DNA of 64,000 bases from Mycoplasma phocoeninasale (GTDB lineage: Bacteria; Bacillota_I; Bacilli_A; Mycoplasmatales; Metamycoplasmataceae): NCBI RefSeq assembly GCF_012934885.1, contig NZ_CP051480.1, positions 372,001-436,000 on the forward strand. Reading direction: 5' to 3'. The position numbers were made by a program, and so were the translations under genes. Below the pieces are notes generated by a model, which was not told the origin of the DNA, did no database searches, and saw nothing but the letters and a program-made list of their open reading frames with translations. Shown here one piece after another: positions 37,173 through 50,054 of this stretch. The stretch's first letter is position 1; each line of letters starts with the position of its first letter.

Positions 37173-38312
37173 ATGAAAAAACACAACCTTAAAAGCAAAT
37201 TTATTTTCGCTATGGGAGCAGCAGTGGCTTTAGTTCCACTTGCTGCAGTTTCATGCTTTAAAAAACTAACACCAAAAGAGCAAAAAAAAGCCGAATATAA
37301 AAAACGTTATATTGACAGTAAAAATTATGTTTTTGATGACTTTGAAGATTTCACTGTCAATAAAGAGCATATTTCATCACCGCAAGTAGCTATTGCCCAT
37401 GAAAATTTCGCGAAAATATATGATGATTTTATTAAGTGATTTGATGATTTTATGGGAAAATTTGAGATTTTTACATCAGTAATTTACGAATATGCCCCAA
37501 AAGATATCCACAATTTTTCTACGCATACGTTTTATACAAAAGAGGTAAAAATTAATTTAAATCCAAGAAATTACCTTGATGGGAAATGAAATTATTCGCT
37601 TTTTAAAGACAGTGATAGTTATGAAAATTGAGCTACTAATAAAGAAAAATTTGATGATTTTATTTCTAAAATTTTTCAAATCCCTAATTTAAATATTGAC
37701 CTCGCTGTTTCTGGAATGAATATTTATAATGTATGACATAGATATGCAAACGACAAAGAAAACCAAGATTATGGTTATTTTTCTAAGCTAACGCTGACAA
37801 GTGATTTTTGGTCAAATACTTATGACAAGGAAAAAAATGAATTCATTGAAAGACCATGGGTTCATTCTGATTTTGATGAACTAATTTGAGGCCCTAGATA
37901 TTTAAAACCAAAGTTAAATCCCGGAGTAGAAGATAATGGTTTTAATGCTGATAGCCATGAGATTATTCTTAAAAATGGAATTGAATATGAGGGAAGTGAT
38001 TCAATTTGATATCCAACTTTTAAAAAACAAGAACATTATGAAAATTCATCTTTTTTCTTTGAAAATTTTATAGTAATGAAAGATGATAAACCAAGACTTA
38101 ACATAACATTATTTACTGATAGACCCGAAGAATTAGAGAAATATACAAATTACGACTTTCGACTAAAAACATATTTAAATAAAAAATTATTTTCTCATTT
38201 TTATATAAAAAATAAAGAGGGTGAAGTGAAACCAATAATTGAAGAAATACTTAATCCCCTTAGAAAAGTGGAAGAAGAGCAAAAAGAGGATAATAATAAA
38301 TTCTTTATCTAG
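37173..38312 (+). CDS. Tandem-array lipoprotein, copy 3
   Basis: A 379-residue predicted lipoprotein (Cys28), nearly identical to copy 2. Aligned Trp codons differ: TGA at 37437-37439 where copy 1 has TGG at 35086-35088, and TGG at 37809-37811 where copy 1 has TGA at 35458-35460. This shows directly that the two codons are interchangeable here. The A8 tract after the signal peptide is at 37282-37289 and the gene is in frame. Confidence 0.85.
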
Positions 38313-38355
38313 GTCTTTTTAAATACATCAATGACTTCAAAAAGGAGATTAAATA

Positions 38356-39445
38356 ATGAAAAAACGCAACCTTAAAAACAAATTTATTTTCGCTATGGGA
38401 GCAGCAGTGGCTTTAGTTCCACTTGCTGCAGTTTCATGCTTTAAAAAACTAACACCAAAAGAGCAAAAAAGCCGAATATAAAAAACGTTATATTGACAGT
38501 AAAAATTATTTTTTTGATGATTTCGAAGGTTTCACCGTCAATAAAGATCATGTTTATTATCCAAAAACCTCCATTACTGATGATAATTTTGTTCTTATTT
38601 ATAATGATTTTATCAAATGGTATGATGACTTTATGTATAAATATGAGATTTTTAAAGATGTTGTTTATGAACATGCCCCAAAAGAAATAACAGATTTAGA
38701 TGTTTATTATGTAAAAGAAGTTAAAATTAACTTAAATCCTCATAACTACAAAGATGGGGAATGAACTTATTCACTTTTTCAAAGAAATACTGATAATCTA
38801 ATAAAGTGACAAGCCCATAAGAAGAGAATTGAAGATATGATATTTACAATTCTTCGAATTCCTAATGTGAATACAAATATTTCTGTATCAGGTTTATCTA
38901 TGGATAATTATAGTGATTTAGGGTCGGCTTCATATTGGTCTAATCTTACATTTAGTTCTGATTTTTGATATGAATATTTTAATGAATATGAAAATAAATT
39001 TGAACTGCACACATGAGATACATCTGAATTTGATTATCTTAATAGCATGAATGTTTTTAAGAATGCAAAACCCAAATTACTACCGGGAATGAAAGATAAC
39101 GGCTTTAATGACGACAGTCATTCGGTAACACTAAAAAGCTACGAAGATGATCATCTAGATTCAGTATGATACTCAATAAAAGATAAGAATTACACATACC
39201 ATCCTCGTTACATTATTTATAATAAAATATTCAAACGTAATGAAAATAATAAACTTGAAGTAAAATGAGATAGAGAAAGATCGCCGTATCAAAAAAATCC
39301 AGATTCATACTATTATTACAATTACTCAATTGAATCTTATAAGAATAAAAATAGTTTTTCAAAATTTGAATTCCTAAATGATGAAGTAGCTGAGGTAAAA
39401 GAAATTTCTAATCAATGAAAAAATCTTTTGAATAAATCTCGCTAA
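38356..39445 (+). pseudogene. Tandem-array lipoprotein, copy 4, out of frame by a poly-A contraction
   Basis: It begins like copies 2 and 3 (signal peptide with LAAVSC, Cys28, then KKLTPKEQ). The following A-tract is six bases (38465-38470) where copies 2 and 3 have eight, so the frame runs into a stop a few codons later. In the shifted frame the rest is fully open to the TAA at 39443-39445 with TGA Trp codons and clear homology (EYKKRYIDSKNY, KEVKINLNP, SVSGL). It diverges strongly in its second half, with a Tyr-rich region (DSYYYYNY). The intact downstream frame suggests a recent or reversible switch and not old decay. Confidence 0.82.
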
Positions 39446-39475
39446 TAGTCGCAATTGTGTTAAATTTAGAATGTT

Positions 39476-39505
39476 AAAAAAATAGCAGCATCTGCTATTT
39501 TTTTA
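39476..39505. terminator. Terminator between the lipoprotein array and pyk
   Basis: AATAGCAG (39481-39488) pairs with CTGCTATT (39492-39499) around a CAT loop, with flanking A- and T-runs. It can work for both converging transcripts. Confidence 0.85.
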
Positions 39506-39509
39506 GTTA

Positions 39510-40931
39510 CTAATATTCATGCATTGTAATATTTAAACTATCAACTACAATAAATTTATCGCCTTTTTTAGCACCATATTTTTCTAATATAGTATTAGCC
39601 GCTTCGTGGTTGTATTTAATTAGTGCTCTAACTGCTTCAGAGTGTCTTTCACAAAATACACTTGAAGTAACTCCGAAACTTCATACTAGTTTTTCATCGC
39701 TTACTACTCCAATAATATATGAGTTAGGACGATATTTTGAAATTTCCTTCAGTAATTTTCCACTGTGACTTAATACAACAGCAAATTTATATTCACCTTT
39801 TTCTAGAATTTTTGCTACTTCATAAGCAATTAGCATTCTTGAACTTGGATTATTTGCCACTTTTTCGATTTGATGAGCATAAAATGGATCAGTGTAGTAT
39901 TCTTTTTCCGCTCTTTTAGCTATTTTTGACATTGTGCTAACAGCTTCATATGGGTATTTTCCACTGGCAGTTTCTCCTGATAGCATCGTTGCATCTGCTC
40001 CAATTTCAACAGCAAAGTAAACGTCTGTTACTTCTGCTCTTGTGGGCAATGGAACATTTTCCATTGAGTCAAGCATTTGTGTTGCTACGATTACTTCCTT
40101 GCCAGCCAAACGACATTTGCGAATAATTCTTTTTTCATAGTAAGGAACATCATAGTATGGAATTTCCAAACCTAAATCCCCCCTAGCAATCATAATTCCG
40201 TCACTAGCTTGAATGATTTCATCAATATTATTAATAGCAGTTTGTGATTCAATTTTAGAAATAATTTGAATGTGTTTTCCGTTATTTTCATCTAAGATTT
40301 TACGAATTTCTAGCACATTTTTAGCCGAATTAACAAATGATGCTGCAATATAGTCAACTTTATAGCCAGCTCCTCATTTAATATCTTCTTTATCTTTATC
40401 ACTTAAAAATGGAATTGAGAAGTCAACACCTGGGATATTAACTCTTTTGTTAGTTTTTAAATTATGCCCGTTAACTGTTTCCACAATTACTTCCATTTGT
40501 TTAACTTCTTTAACAATTGTTACTAATTTTCCGTCATCTAGTAGTACTTGGTTACCAGCTTTAACATCTTTATCCATTCGATAAGATATTGAAATAGTTT
40601 TTTCATCCCCAATTAGATTTTTATATGATTCTTCATCAGTTTTAATTGAAAGTGTTGATTTTGGTGCGATGTAGCATAAATCATTTTTCATCTTTCCAAT
40701 TCTAATTTCTGGACCTTTAGTGTCAAGCATTAACGAAATAGGAATGTCAAGTTCTTTTGAAATTGCTCTCGCAGTTTCAAATTTATTTTTATGAGTTTCA
40801 GGATTTCCATGTGAAAAGTTAACTCTAATTGTGCTAACTCCAGCCTCAATTATTCTTTTCATTACTTCATAATTCTCTGAAGCTGGACCAATTGTCGCAA
40901 CAATTTTGGTTTTTTGTTCATTAAAATTCAT
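39510..40931 (-). CDS. pyk: Pyruvate kinase
   Basis: Last step of glycolysis, PEP + ADP to pyruvate + ATP, the main ATP source in many mycoplasmas. The 473-residue protein has MLDTKGPEIR, the active-site IISKIESQTA with the catalytic Lys and metal Glu, RGDLGLEI and ATQMLDSM. TGA Trp codons at 40371-40373 and 39678-39680 join the frame. The C-terminal allosteric domain is complete. It is a single-gene unit with its own upstream region. Confidence 0.97.
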
Positions 40932-41134
40932 TGTTTTACCAACCTTAATATATTATTATACCTTTTAATTTTATCATTAAATTGCCCAATAATCCACAAT
41001 GGTTCATTTTGTAGTACAATAATTATTGTAAAGTATTATTTTTTTTACTTATATTTATGATTTAATTTATAAATTTACATAGCAAAAAACTTAATAAATT
41101 ATTGTTATAAAATAGAGAGGTATACATATTAATT

Positions 41135-42322
41135 ATGGCAAAATTTAAGAGAGTATTTTTCATTGTAACTGATGGACTTGGTATAGGTTCTGAACCAAGA
41201 CAAAAAGAGTTCAATGATGTTGGAGCAGATAGCTTATTTCATGCTTCAGAAATTCTACCGCTTGAAATTCCGACATGAAAAAAATTAGGAATTACTGAAA
41301 TAGCAAAAATAGCTGGACACAACGCTAAGAATAAAAATCCGCTAGCATACATGGCAAGAGTCCACGAAATGTCAAACGGAAAAGATACACTAACAGGACA
41401 CTGAGAAATGATGGGTATTTACACTGAAGTTCCTAACCCTCAATTCACAGAAAAAGGCTTTCCTGATGATCTAGTAGCGGAGCTTTCAAAAGCTTTTGAT
41501 AACCGCAAAATTATCGGAAATCGTAATGCTTCGGGAACAGTGATTTTACAAGAACTAGGACATCAACATATTCAAAATGGAGACATGATAATTTATACAT
41601 CTCCAGACTCAACACTACAAATCATCGGGGATGAAAAAACTCTTGGTGTAGAAAAATTAACTGAGTATGCAAAACGTGCAAGAGCAATTTGTTCATCGAA
41701 ACCTGAATGAAATGTTGCTAGAGTTATTTCACGACCATTTGTTTTTGAAAATGGTAAATTTACAAGAACATTCAACCGCCATGACTTTGCTAACAAACCA
41801 ACTGGTCATATTATTTTAGAAGATTTACAAAGCAAAGGCATTGAAGTTGTTGCAGTCGGAAAAATTAATGATATTTTCACACATGTTGGTATTGATAAAG
41901 TTTATGGCCCTGCCTCAGATGATGAAAATATGGACATTGCTATTGATATTGCTTCATCAAATTCAACTAACCAATTGGTTTTTGTTAATTTAGTTCAATT
42001 TGACAGCCACTACGGTCACCGTGAAGATCCAGTAGGCTACAGCGAAAATGTTTCAAGATTTGACATCAAGTTAACTAAACTAATTAACAGCATGAAATCA
42101 GATGACCTACTAATTATCACTTCAGATCATGGAAATGATCCAACAAAAGGTCCTGACCATACTAGAGAAGCATTACCATTAACAATCTTTTCTAAATCAT
42201 TTAAGAGCCCAAAAATTTTAGGAACTGTTAACGGTTTAGGAACAGCTGGAAATATTGTAGCAAGAAACTTTGGCACACCAACAGTTTCAACAGGTGATGA
42301 TATTTTTGATGAACTAGTTTAG
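41135..42322 (+). CDS. deoB: Phosphopentomutase
   Basis: Interconverts (deoxy)ribose-1-phosphate and -5-phosphate in nucleoside salvage. The 395-residue alkaline-phosphatase-superfamily protein starts with TDGLGIGSEP (metal Asp). It has the DeoB signature GKDTLTGHWEMMG with the phosphorylated Thr, and NLVQFDSHYGHR and ITSDHGNDP metal-binding motifs, which separate it from phosphoglycerate mutase GpmI. GAGAGG precedes the start. A terminator follows. Confidence 0.96.
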
Positions 42323-42363
42323 ATAATTAATTTTTTTAATTATTATAGTTCATTATAATTTGG

Positions 42364-42398
42364 CATTAAGCCCATTTCTAAAAGGCTTAATGTTTTTT
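42364..42398 (+). terminator. Terminator after deoB
   Basis: CATTAAGCC (42364-42372) pairs with GGCTTAATG (42384-42392), followed by a run of six T. Confidence 0.88.
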
Positions 42399-42597
42399 AA
42401 TTTGTCAATTTTAATTAGCTAATAAAAATATAAATATTTTTAAGCAATCTTTAGCGATAAACTATTAAAAAAATGATTTTTTTCTATTTAATTTATAATA
42501 AAGAATTTTTAGTTTTTATTGATATTATATTGTTAGAAATCAATAAAAATATCAAATTTTTGGTTAAACAAATATAAAGGAATTTTAAAAAAGTATT

Positions 42598-45192
42598 ATG
42601 AAGAAATCAATGAGAGCAATGGTGCTACTAGGAGCAGTTTCAGCTGTGACAACACTACCACTAGTCGCAATTAGTTGCTTCAAAAGCGGCGGTATATCAA
42701 GCGATGTTAAAAACCAATTTTATGATAATGCTAAATTACTATATTTAGCTAATAAAGCACTACCCCTGAAAGATTTACAAGATTATAAAAAAATTATGTT
42801 CATCGAAGGTAAGGGCGTTAAAGAAGATTATGTGATTAAAGAAATTATCGCCAGCCATCAAGTTAAAGATTCATGGTTTTTTGCCATACTAGTATCAGAT
42901 AGCAGCGGTTCTAATAGTTTTATTGTACATGTTGAATTTCCTGAACGTGAAAACAATTTTTTAGAGGGAAAATTCATTTCGGCATCAGAATATAATTTGG
43001 CTGTATTAGGAAAAGTTAAACTTAATAAGGAGTTTTTAAAATTTCAAAATTCACTTAAATTTAAATACAATAAAACTTTAAATGCTGATGCTTTATTTAA
43101 TGAAAAAAATGTTACTATTGAAAAGAATAAACTACTCAATAAATTTGATTACAAATTAGTTTATCAAAATTCACATCCAGATGATCAATTTGCATTAGCA
43201 ATATATCAATTCAAAGCAAAGGGAGAAAGCGATATTTTTAATGTCTTTGTAAAATTTCCATTTGCTGAAAAGCAATCTCTTGCTTCGGTTATTTCAGACG
43301 AAAACGAAATAGAAAATCAAGTTCACACTCGTGAAAGATTATTAGCCGAATTTATGCGCACTGCAAAGTTTAGCTTTTGGAGTAATGCCTTAACTGAACT
43401 AAGAATTAATGACTATGAATTTAAATTATCGGGCGTAAATATTAGTGCTAATTATTCATTTAAAGCCAAATCAGTTCAGAATATCCAGGGAAAGATATTT
43501 GTTCAATTTGAAATTACAGATTTTGTTCGTCAAAAATTATTTGACTGCTGAGTTAAGTTTGAGCATGACAGCGAAAGCAAAAAATATCTAGGTGAATTTA
43601 TTACGCTAAATGAATATATTGCATCACAGATTGTAGAAAGTAATTTTGTCAATGATTTTGCCAAAAATGCTTCCATTGCTAAATCCGGCAATGATTTTCG
43701 GTTAGTTGGAGATGCTGATTTTATTAGTAAATACACAATTAGTAAACATGAAAGTATTGGTTTGAATGAGAGTAAGGGCTTTGAAATTCAGAAATTTATT
43801 ATTGTTGATAAAAAAGATCCAACTTCGAAATTTAATATCTTTTTGAGATTTTTAAATGACAGCACACCCGGAATATTTGTGTCACCTGATGAATATTTTG
43901 AGGCAAACCGTAAACACGATATCAAATTTGAAAATGATGAAATTCAAAAATATTTACAAAATGCAAAATTTAAATACAAGGGAAAATTAAGCGATAATGA
44001 TAGCTTTGACATTAAAAAAATGCAACTAGAGGGCAATTATGATTACAATGTTATTCGTGTTAAATACACAGATAATAATGAAGTAATTGCTGAAATTGAT
44101 ATTAATCTGAAAAATGACTATCAGCCACTAATTAAATATGTTAGTTATGTTAAATTTTCATATGCTGAGACTGAAAGTGATGGTGTGATTTTGAATAATG
44201 AAGTTGAGTTTAAAAAAGCTTATACTGCAATTGAAGAAAAATTGCACGATCAGTTTGTTAAAAATACTAGATTTCGTTACAATTCAAATGTTAATGATTC
44301 TAAATTTAACGAGCGAAATTTAGTGTTTATAAATAGGGCGGAGTTTGATTTTGAAGTTAATGAAATCTATATTAATCGCACCGAAAATTCTACATCATTA
44401 CTGCTAAAACTTGCTATCTTGAATTTAGAAAAAACTAAGAAATTATTTGATATTTATCTCCAATTAGATAATTCAGACTTAAATCCGATCTCAGTTGGAC
44501 AATTCTATAAACAAATAAAAGAAAAAAAATATCAAATCTTTGACTTTAACCCCGCCTTCAAAGAATACAATACTTTTAAATACAAAGATATTTTTCCTAA
44601 CAATACTAATTTAATGCTAAAAATGATTGACCCAACTAAACTTGTTTTATCCGGAAAAGACGAAAAAGAATATGAGTATGAAGTCGTTTGAGTTTATTAT
44701 AACAAGGATAACAGCCTTGAATTAGATAATTCATTTAACAATGCTTATTTAATGAAAGTCAAGCTAACATCAAAACTTGATAGAAGCAATACTTTTGAGC
44801 TATTTTTGAAATTTAACAGCAACAGTGAAGAAAATAGCGCTGAATATGTTGATGAAAATGTAATTAATAAACATTTAAGTTTAGAAAAAAAATTATTCTA
44901 TAAAGATCAAATAAAGTTTAGATATCCTAATGTTGAACACACTGGTAGACTTGATTATCTTATTGAGTTAATAGGTTCTTCTTATGAAATTAATGACTCT
45001 TTTGAAATTTATTATTTCCCAATCTTAAAAAAACGTGGCTTAGATCATTTTCTAGTGAAATATGAAATCGGTAGTCTTAATACATCTTACAAAATATTTG
45101 TAAATGCCAAATTCACATACAATGATAAAGAAGGAGATAATGAATTAAGTTATGCCGAAATTGTTAGTGATGAAGAATTTGATAATTTTTAA
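42598..45192 (+). CDS. Large lipoprotein made of about eight divergent 105-residue repeats
   Basis: An 864-residue predicted lipoprotein; signal peptide ends PLVAISC with Cys27. The mature part is built from about eight units of roughly 100-110 residues, starting near residues 35, 140, 250, 350, 445, 550, 655 and 765. Each opens with a short helix leading into an A-K-F-x-Y-like strand (for example QNAKFKYKG, KNTRFRYNS). Each then has a Tyr-containing strand pair (YDYNVI, FDYKLV) and ends in an F-x-V/I-F/L-x-K/R-F strand before an ExE/DEY hinge. Units are diverged. The same unit occurs three times in the lipoprotein at 62232. It may belong to the family of repeated mycoplasma surface lipoproteins; function unknown. 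Confidence 0.83.
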
Positions 45193-45196
45193 TTGA

Positions 45197-45250
45197 AAAT
45201 ATACTTAAGCAAATAAATCTATTCTCATTAAAAGAGTATATTTTTATTAT
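45197..45250 (+). terminator. Terminator after the large lipoprotein
   Basis: AAATATACT (45197-45205) pairs with AGTATATTT (45235-45243) with a 29-base loop, followed by T-rich DNA. Confidence 0.55.
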
Positions 45251-45338
45251 CTTAACTTTTTTCCACTCCCTTTCTTATGTTTTTATTTTAGTGATAATTT
45301 TGCTTGCAAAAAATAAAAACATATAAAATATATTAAGT

Positions 45339-46772
<1,434 letters not shown>

Positions 46773-46791
46773 ACATAAAAGGAGAAAATAT

Positions 46792-47091
46792 ATGTTAAAA
46801 AAAATCACTCATGCAGAATTAGGTGATCAACACCTAAACGGTAAGGCGATTGTAGCATTTAGAGCTACATGATGTCCTCCTTGCCAAATGCTAGCACCAG
46901 AACTTGAAATGTTAGCAAATCAACATAGCAATATTAATATTTTTGATCTAGATGTTGATCAAAATCAAGAGTTTGCTCATCAAATGGGCGTTTCGTCAAT
47001 TCCTTCATTATTCTACTATGAAGATGGTCAACTTGTTGATAGAACAGTTGGTTATATCCCTGCTGATGAACTTGCAAAAAAATTTAAATAA
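46792..47091 (+). CDS. trxA: Thioredoxin
   Basis: Cytosolic disulfide reductase of 99 residues. The active site is WCPPC (Trp from TGA), not the usual WCGPC, and the cis-Pro loop SSIPSLF follows near residue 75. The GGAGAAAATAT ribosome site is strong. It sits 19 bases after proS. The WCPPC motif raises redox potential in some thioredoxin-like proteins, but the rest of the fold is plain thioredoxin. Confidence 0.93.
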
Positions 47092-47108
47092 TTGATGTTT
47101 AAGCTACA

Positions 47109-47924
47109 ATGTTAAATTTTAAACCACGTGCTTATTTTCTTGATTTAGATGGAACTTTCTTAGATTTACCTAAAACGGAAAATAGAGTTAGCGAAGATAA
47201 CATTAATATCGCAAGACAACTAAATGATCAGGGAATCCCAGTTATTCTTTCAACTGGACGGCGTAATTCGGAATTTGTAGTTAATTTAGCTAATAAAATT
47301 AATTCACCATATATTGTTTGTCAAAATGGTGGTTTAATTGTTGACAGCAATAATAACGTTTTAAAAAAATGTGAGATTAAACGAGATAGTGCTCTAAAAG
47401 TAATTGAAATCCTAAAAAAAGAAAAAATGTTTTTTATGATTAATAGTTTGCCAATTATTTATGGGGCATCAACAAAAATCTTTATGGCACGACCATGAAC
47501 CAAAAAAATGGAAATTAAAAAATATGATGAAATTCCACAAATATCAAATGTTACTAAAATTTTAACTTTTGGTAAGTTTTCAACCCGTGGCATCAAAAAA
47601 ATTAAAGAAAGTTTAGAAGCAAACTTCTTTAATCTGAAATTCCACATTGTTTCTAAAGGTTGAAGTATTGAAATAAACGATATGAATGCTACTAAAGGTA
47701 TTGCTAATTCGTATATCTGTCAATTACTAAATATTGATCCTAAAAAAGCTGTTCACTTTGGAGATTCGGGCAATGATGTTTCTGTTAAATCATATGTCGG
47801 CGCATTTGTTGTTATGAAAAATGCTGCCCGGAACATTAAAAAACACGGCGATATTATTGGTTATTCATATAAACGTAGTGGTGTAGCCAAAACAATTAAG
47901 AATCTTTTTATGACAAAAAAATAA
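47109..47924 (+). CDS. Cof-type HAD-family hydrolase
   Basis: A 271-residue member of the Cof/YidA subfamily of haloacid dehalogenase-like phosphatases. Motif I is FLDLDGTFLD with the nucleophile and acid/base Asp; motif II is LSTGR; motif IV is HFGDSGND. A cap domain lies between about residues 85 and 190. Substrates of this subfamily are sugar phosphates, nucleotides or flavins and cannot be assigned. It is 17 bases from trxA and probably shares its transcript. Confidence 0.93.
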
Positions 47925-47972
47925 CTAAAAATAAATATGTTTCTTTATACTATTTTTAAATAAAATATTGTC

Positions 47973-48003
47973 AAAGCACGGTAGTACATACTGTGCTTTT
48001 TAT
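47973..48003 (+). terminator. Terminator after the HAD hydrolase gene
   Basis: AAAGCAC (47973-47979) pairs with GTGCTTT (47993-47999); the stem can extend to 11 pairs with one G-T. T-rich tail. Confidence 0.85.
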
Positions 48004-48147
48004 TATTCAAAGTAACAATTTTATCGTTGAAATAATTTAGCCAATTTTAGATTCTAAATTTATTTGCATTTTGAAATTTTCGTTATTAAATAATATAAAA
48101 TAATTGAAATAGCAGCATAAATTTTTAGCTATGATATGGAGAATTTG

Positions 48148-49023
48148 ATGAAAAAAAATAATGATAATAAACTTGACCAGTTCTATACTAATCCAATCGT
48201 TTGCGATCGAATAGTTGAAATAGTTCGGCAACAAATTCCAAGCCAGTTAGAGCATGAAATTCTTGAGCCCTCAGCTGGCACTGGAAACTTTATAAATGCT
48301 TTAGAAAAAATTGGTATTGACAAAAGTGTGATAACTGCTTATGATATTGAACCTAAAAGTAGTAACATCATCAAAAAAGATTATTTAGCGGAAAAAATTG
48401 CCTTCAGTGATAATCGTTTTATTATTGGTAATCCTCCATTTGGTTACCGTGGAAAACTAGCGCTTGAATTTTTAAATAAAGGATTAACTGAAGCTAATTA
48501 TGTTGCAATGATTCTACCTAACATTTTTCAGAGATACTCAGTCCAAAAAAAGGTTAATCAAAACGCTAAACTAATTTGTAATATAAGGTTATCAGATAAT
48601 TCTTTTATTGTCAACGACAAAGAATATGACGTTAAATGTGTTTTTCAAATCTGAACTATAAAATCGACTTATGCTCCTGATTTGCGAATTAAATCACAAA
48701 TTTCAATTCGTCATGAAGATTTTAAAACTTTTATTCACAATAATACTAAAACGACTCTCAAATATTTTGATAAGAGTAAATACCATTGAGATTTTGCTGT
48801 TCATCGCCAAGGCTACTATGACTATAATATTAAGATCACAGATCCAAAAAAATTAGTTGAAAATCGCCAATATTTTTTCATTAAGATTCTTAATGAAAAA
48901 GCCCGTGAAATTATTAACAGAATTGATTTTGAAAAACTTTCTAAATCAAACACACAAGTCTATGGTTTTTCAACAACCGACTTTGTCGAAGAGTATAAAC
49001 GACTTAAAGGAGAAAAATTATAA
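48148..49023 (+). CDS. N6-adenine DNA methyltransferase of a type II R-M system
   Basis: A 291-residue SAM-dependent adenine methylase. Motif X/N-terminal DQFYTNP is typical; motif I is LEPSAGTGNF (39-48) and catalytic motif IV is GNPPFG (94-99). The ATG at 48148 is preferred because GGAG lies six bases upstream; an ATG at 48136 would add four residues. No obvious target-recognition domain of known type was identified. Its stop overlaps the next start by one base (TAATG), coupling it to the nuclease gene. Recognition sequence is unknown. Confidence 0.87.
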
Positions 49024-49817
49024 TGCTTCTATCGAGAATTTTTAAAGAAATAAAAGCTGATCCTCTTAAATATGCTACTTCAAATACTGGTGAAGACTTT
49101 GAAGCAAATTTTATGAAATTACTACGTAAAGAAGGATTTATTCACATAAAAGCAGGAAAAAATTTTTCCGCAGCCCAATCAGAAATTAAAGAGCTTGAAA
49201 AAAACTCTACTTTTAGTAGCGATGCCAACCTTAAGCAAATCTTAAAAAAAATTAAAGAGCAAATTTTAGATAAGACATCAACTGAATTAGTTGAAAATCC
49301 GTTTCAAAACTTCAATGAGTATTTTATCTATCAACCTTATGGCTCACAAAATTTTCCTGATTTTTTAGTTTTTAGTAGTAAATATATTATCCCGATTGAA
49401 ACAAAATTCTCAAAGTATGAGGATAAACTAAAATCGAAGGAGATATCATCACGACCAGTTTGAAATTCTAATTTGCCAAAAGCAAATGCCATTTATTTAT
49501 ATGCTGTTTCAGGACGAGATACGACATTTTTTATGGGTTCGGATATACTTAATAATGATGTTCGCAGAATACTAATTGAATACTTTGAAAATTTAGATAA
49601 AGGAACTGATCAATTAGATAAATTACTATCTAATCTTGATAATAACTTTGGTTTCTATCCTTACATTAGGAAAGCTTATGAGCAGAAGCAAGAGAAATCA
49701 ACTTATCAAAAAGATGGTAAAATTGCAATTGAGAGCTATTTTTCAAATAAAAGAGATCAAAGGGAAAATACCGTGATTGACTTTTTAGCATCTCTTGAGG
49801 ATAAAGAAAAAAAATAG
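49023..49817 (+). CDS. Putative type II restriction endonuclease (PD-(D/E)XK)
   Basis: A 264-residue protein directly coupled to the adenine methylase. Residues 112-113 (FPDF) and 126-128 (PIETK) form a PD...E-x-K nuclease core, with Glu24 in GEDFE as a possible extra acid residue. The N-terminal half is helical and Lys/Glu-rich. The C-terminal part is polar with a helical tail. The assignment as restriction enzyme rests on the motif plus gene arrangement. Two Trp codons use TGA. It would be active in the cytosol on unmethylated DNA. Confidence 0.82.
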
Positions 49818-49847
49818 CAGTATAATTTGAAGCTATTTGGGTGATAT

Positions 49848-50054
49848 ATGAAAGAAAATAAGAGAAAAAACTCGATAAAGTTATCGATTGTTGTGCTTGG
49901 TGCGGTGATTGTTCCAATTTTAGTTGGTGTTGGTATTGGAATAAGCTATGCCACTAGCAACAAAGCAAAAATAGAAATTCAAAAAGAAAAATTACCAAAT
50001 GATGAAAACGGTAATAATTCTGAAAAAGACGTTAAAGAAAATAGCGACAATTAA
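49848..50054 (+). CDS. Small single-pass membrane protein
   Basis: A 68-residue protein: basic N-terminus, one long Val/Ile/Gly-rich helix (about residues 12-33), and a Lys/Glu/Asn-rich hydrophilic tail. There is no lipobox Cys. It follows the restriction enzyme gene by 30 bases and its last four bases overlap the convergent exonuclease gene. It may be a truncated remnant of a larger membrane-anchored protein or a true small protein. No function can be assigned. Confidence 0.6.
   Translation: MKENKRKNSIKLSIVVLGAVIVPILVGVGIGISYATSNKAKIEIQKEKLPNDENGNNSEKDVKENSDN

Larger units (their letters stand above)
34776..39445 (+). repeat. Tandem array of four lipoprotein genes with conserved leader spacers
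   Basis: Four consecutive genes (starts at 34822, 35999, 37173 and 38356) each follow a conserved leader (core ACTTCAAAAAGGA then AAATAATG), which also contains the ribosome site. The three internal spacers are exactly 43 bases (35956-35998, 37130-37172, 38313-38355). Copies 1-3 are nearly identical over most of their length, with differences concentrated in a short central segment and at the N-terminus. Copy 4 shares only the first part and a looser framework. This indicates recent duplication with gene conversion. Confidence 0.92.

Noticed and set aside
46860-46885. Thioredoxin active site WCPPC as evidence of a new family
   Set aside because: The length and other motifs are ordinary thioredoxin, and WCPPC occurs elsewhere in the superfamily.
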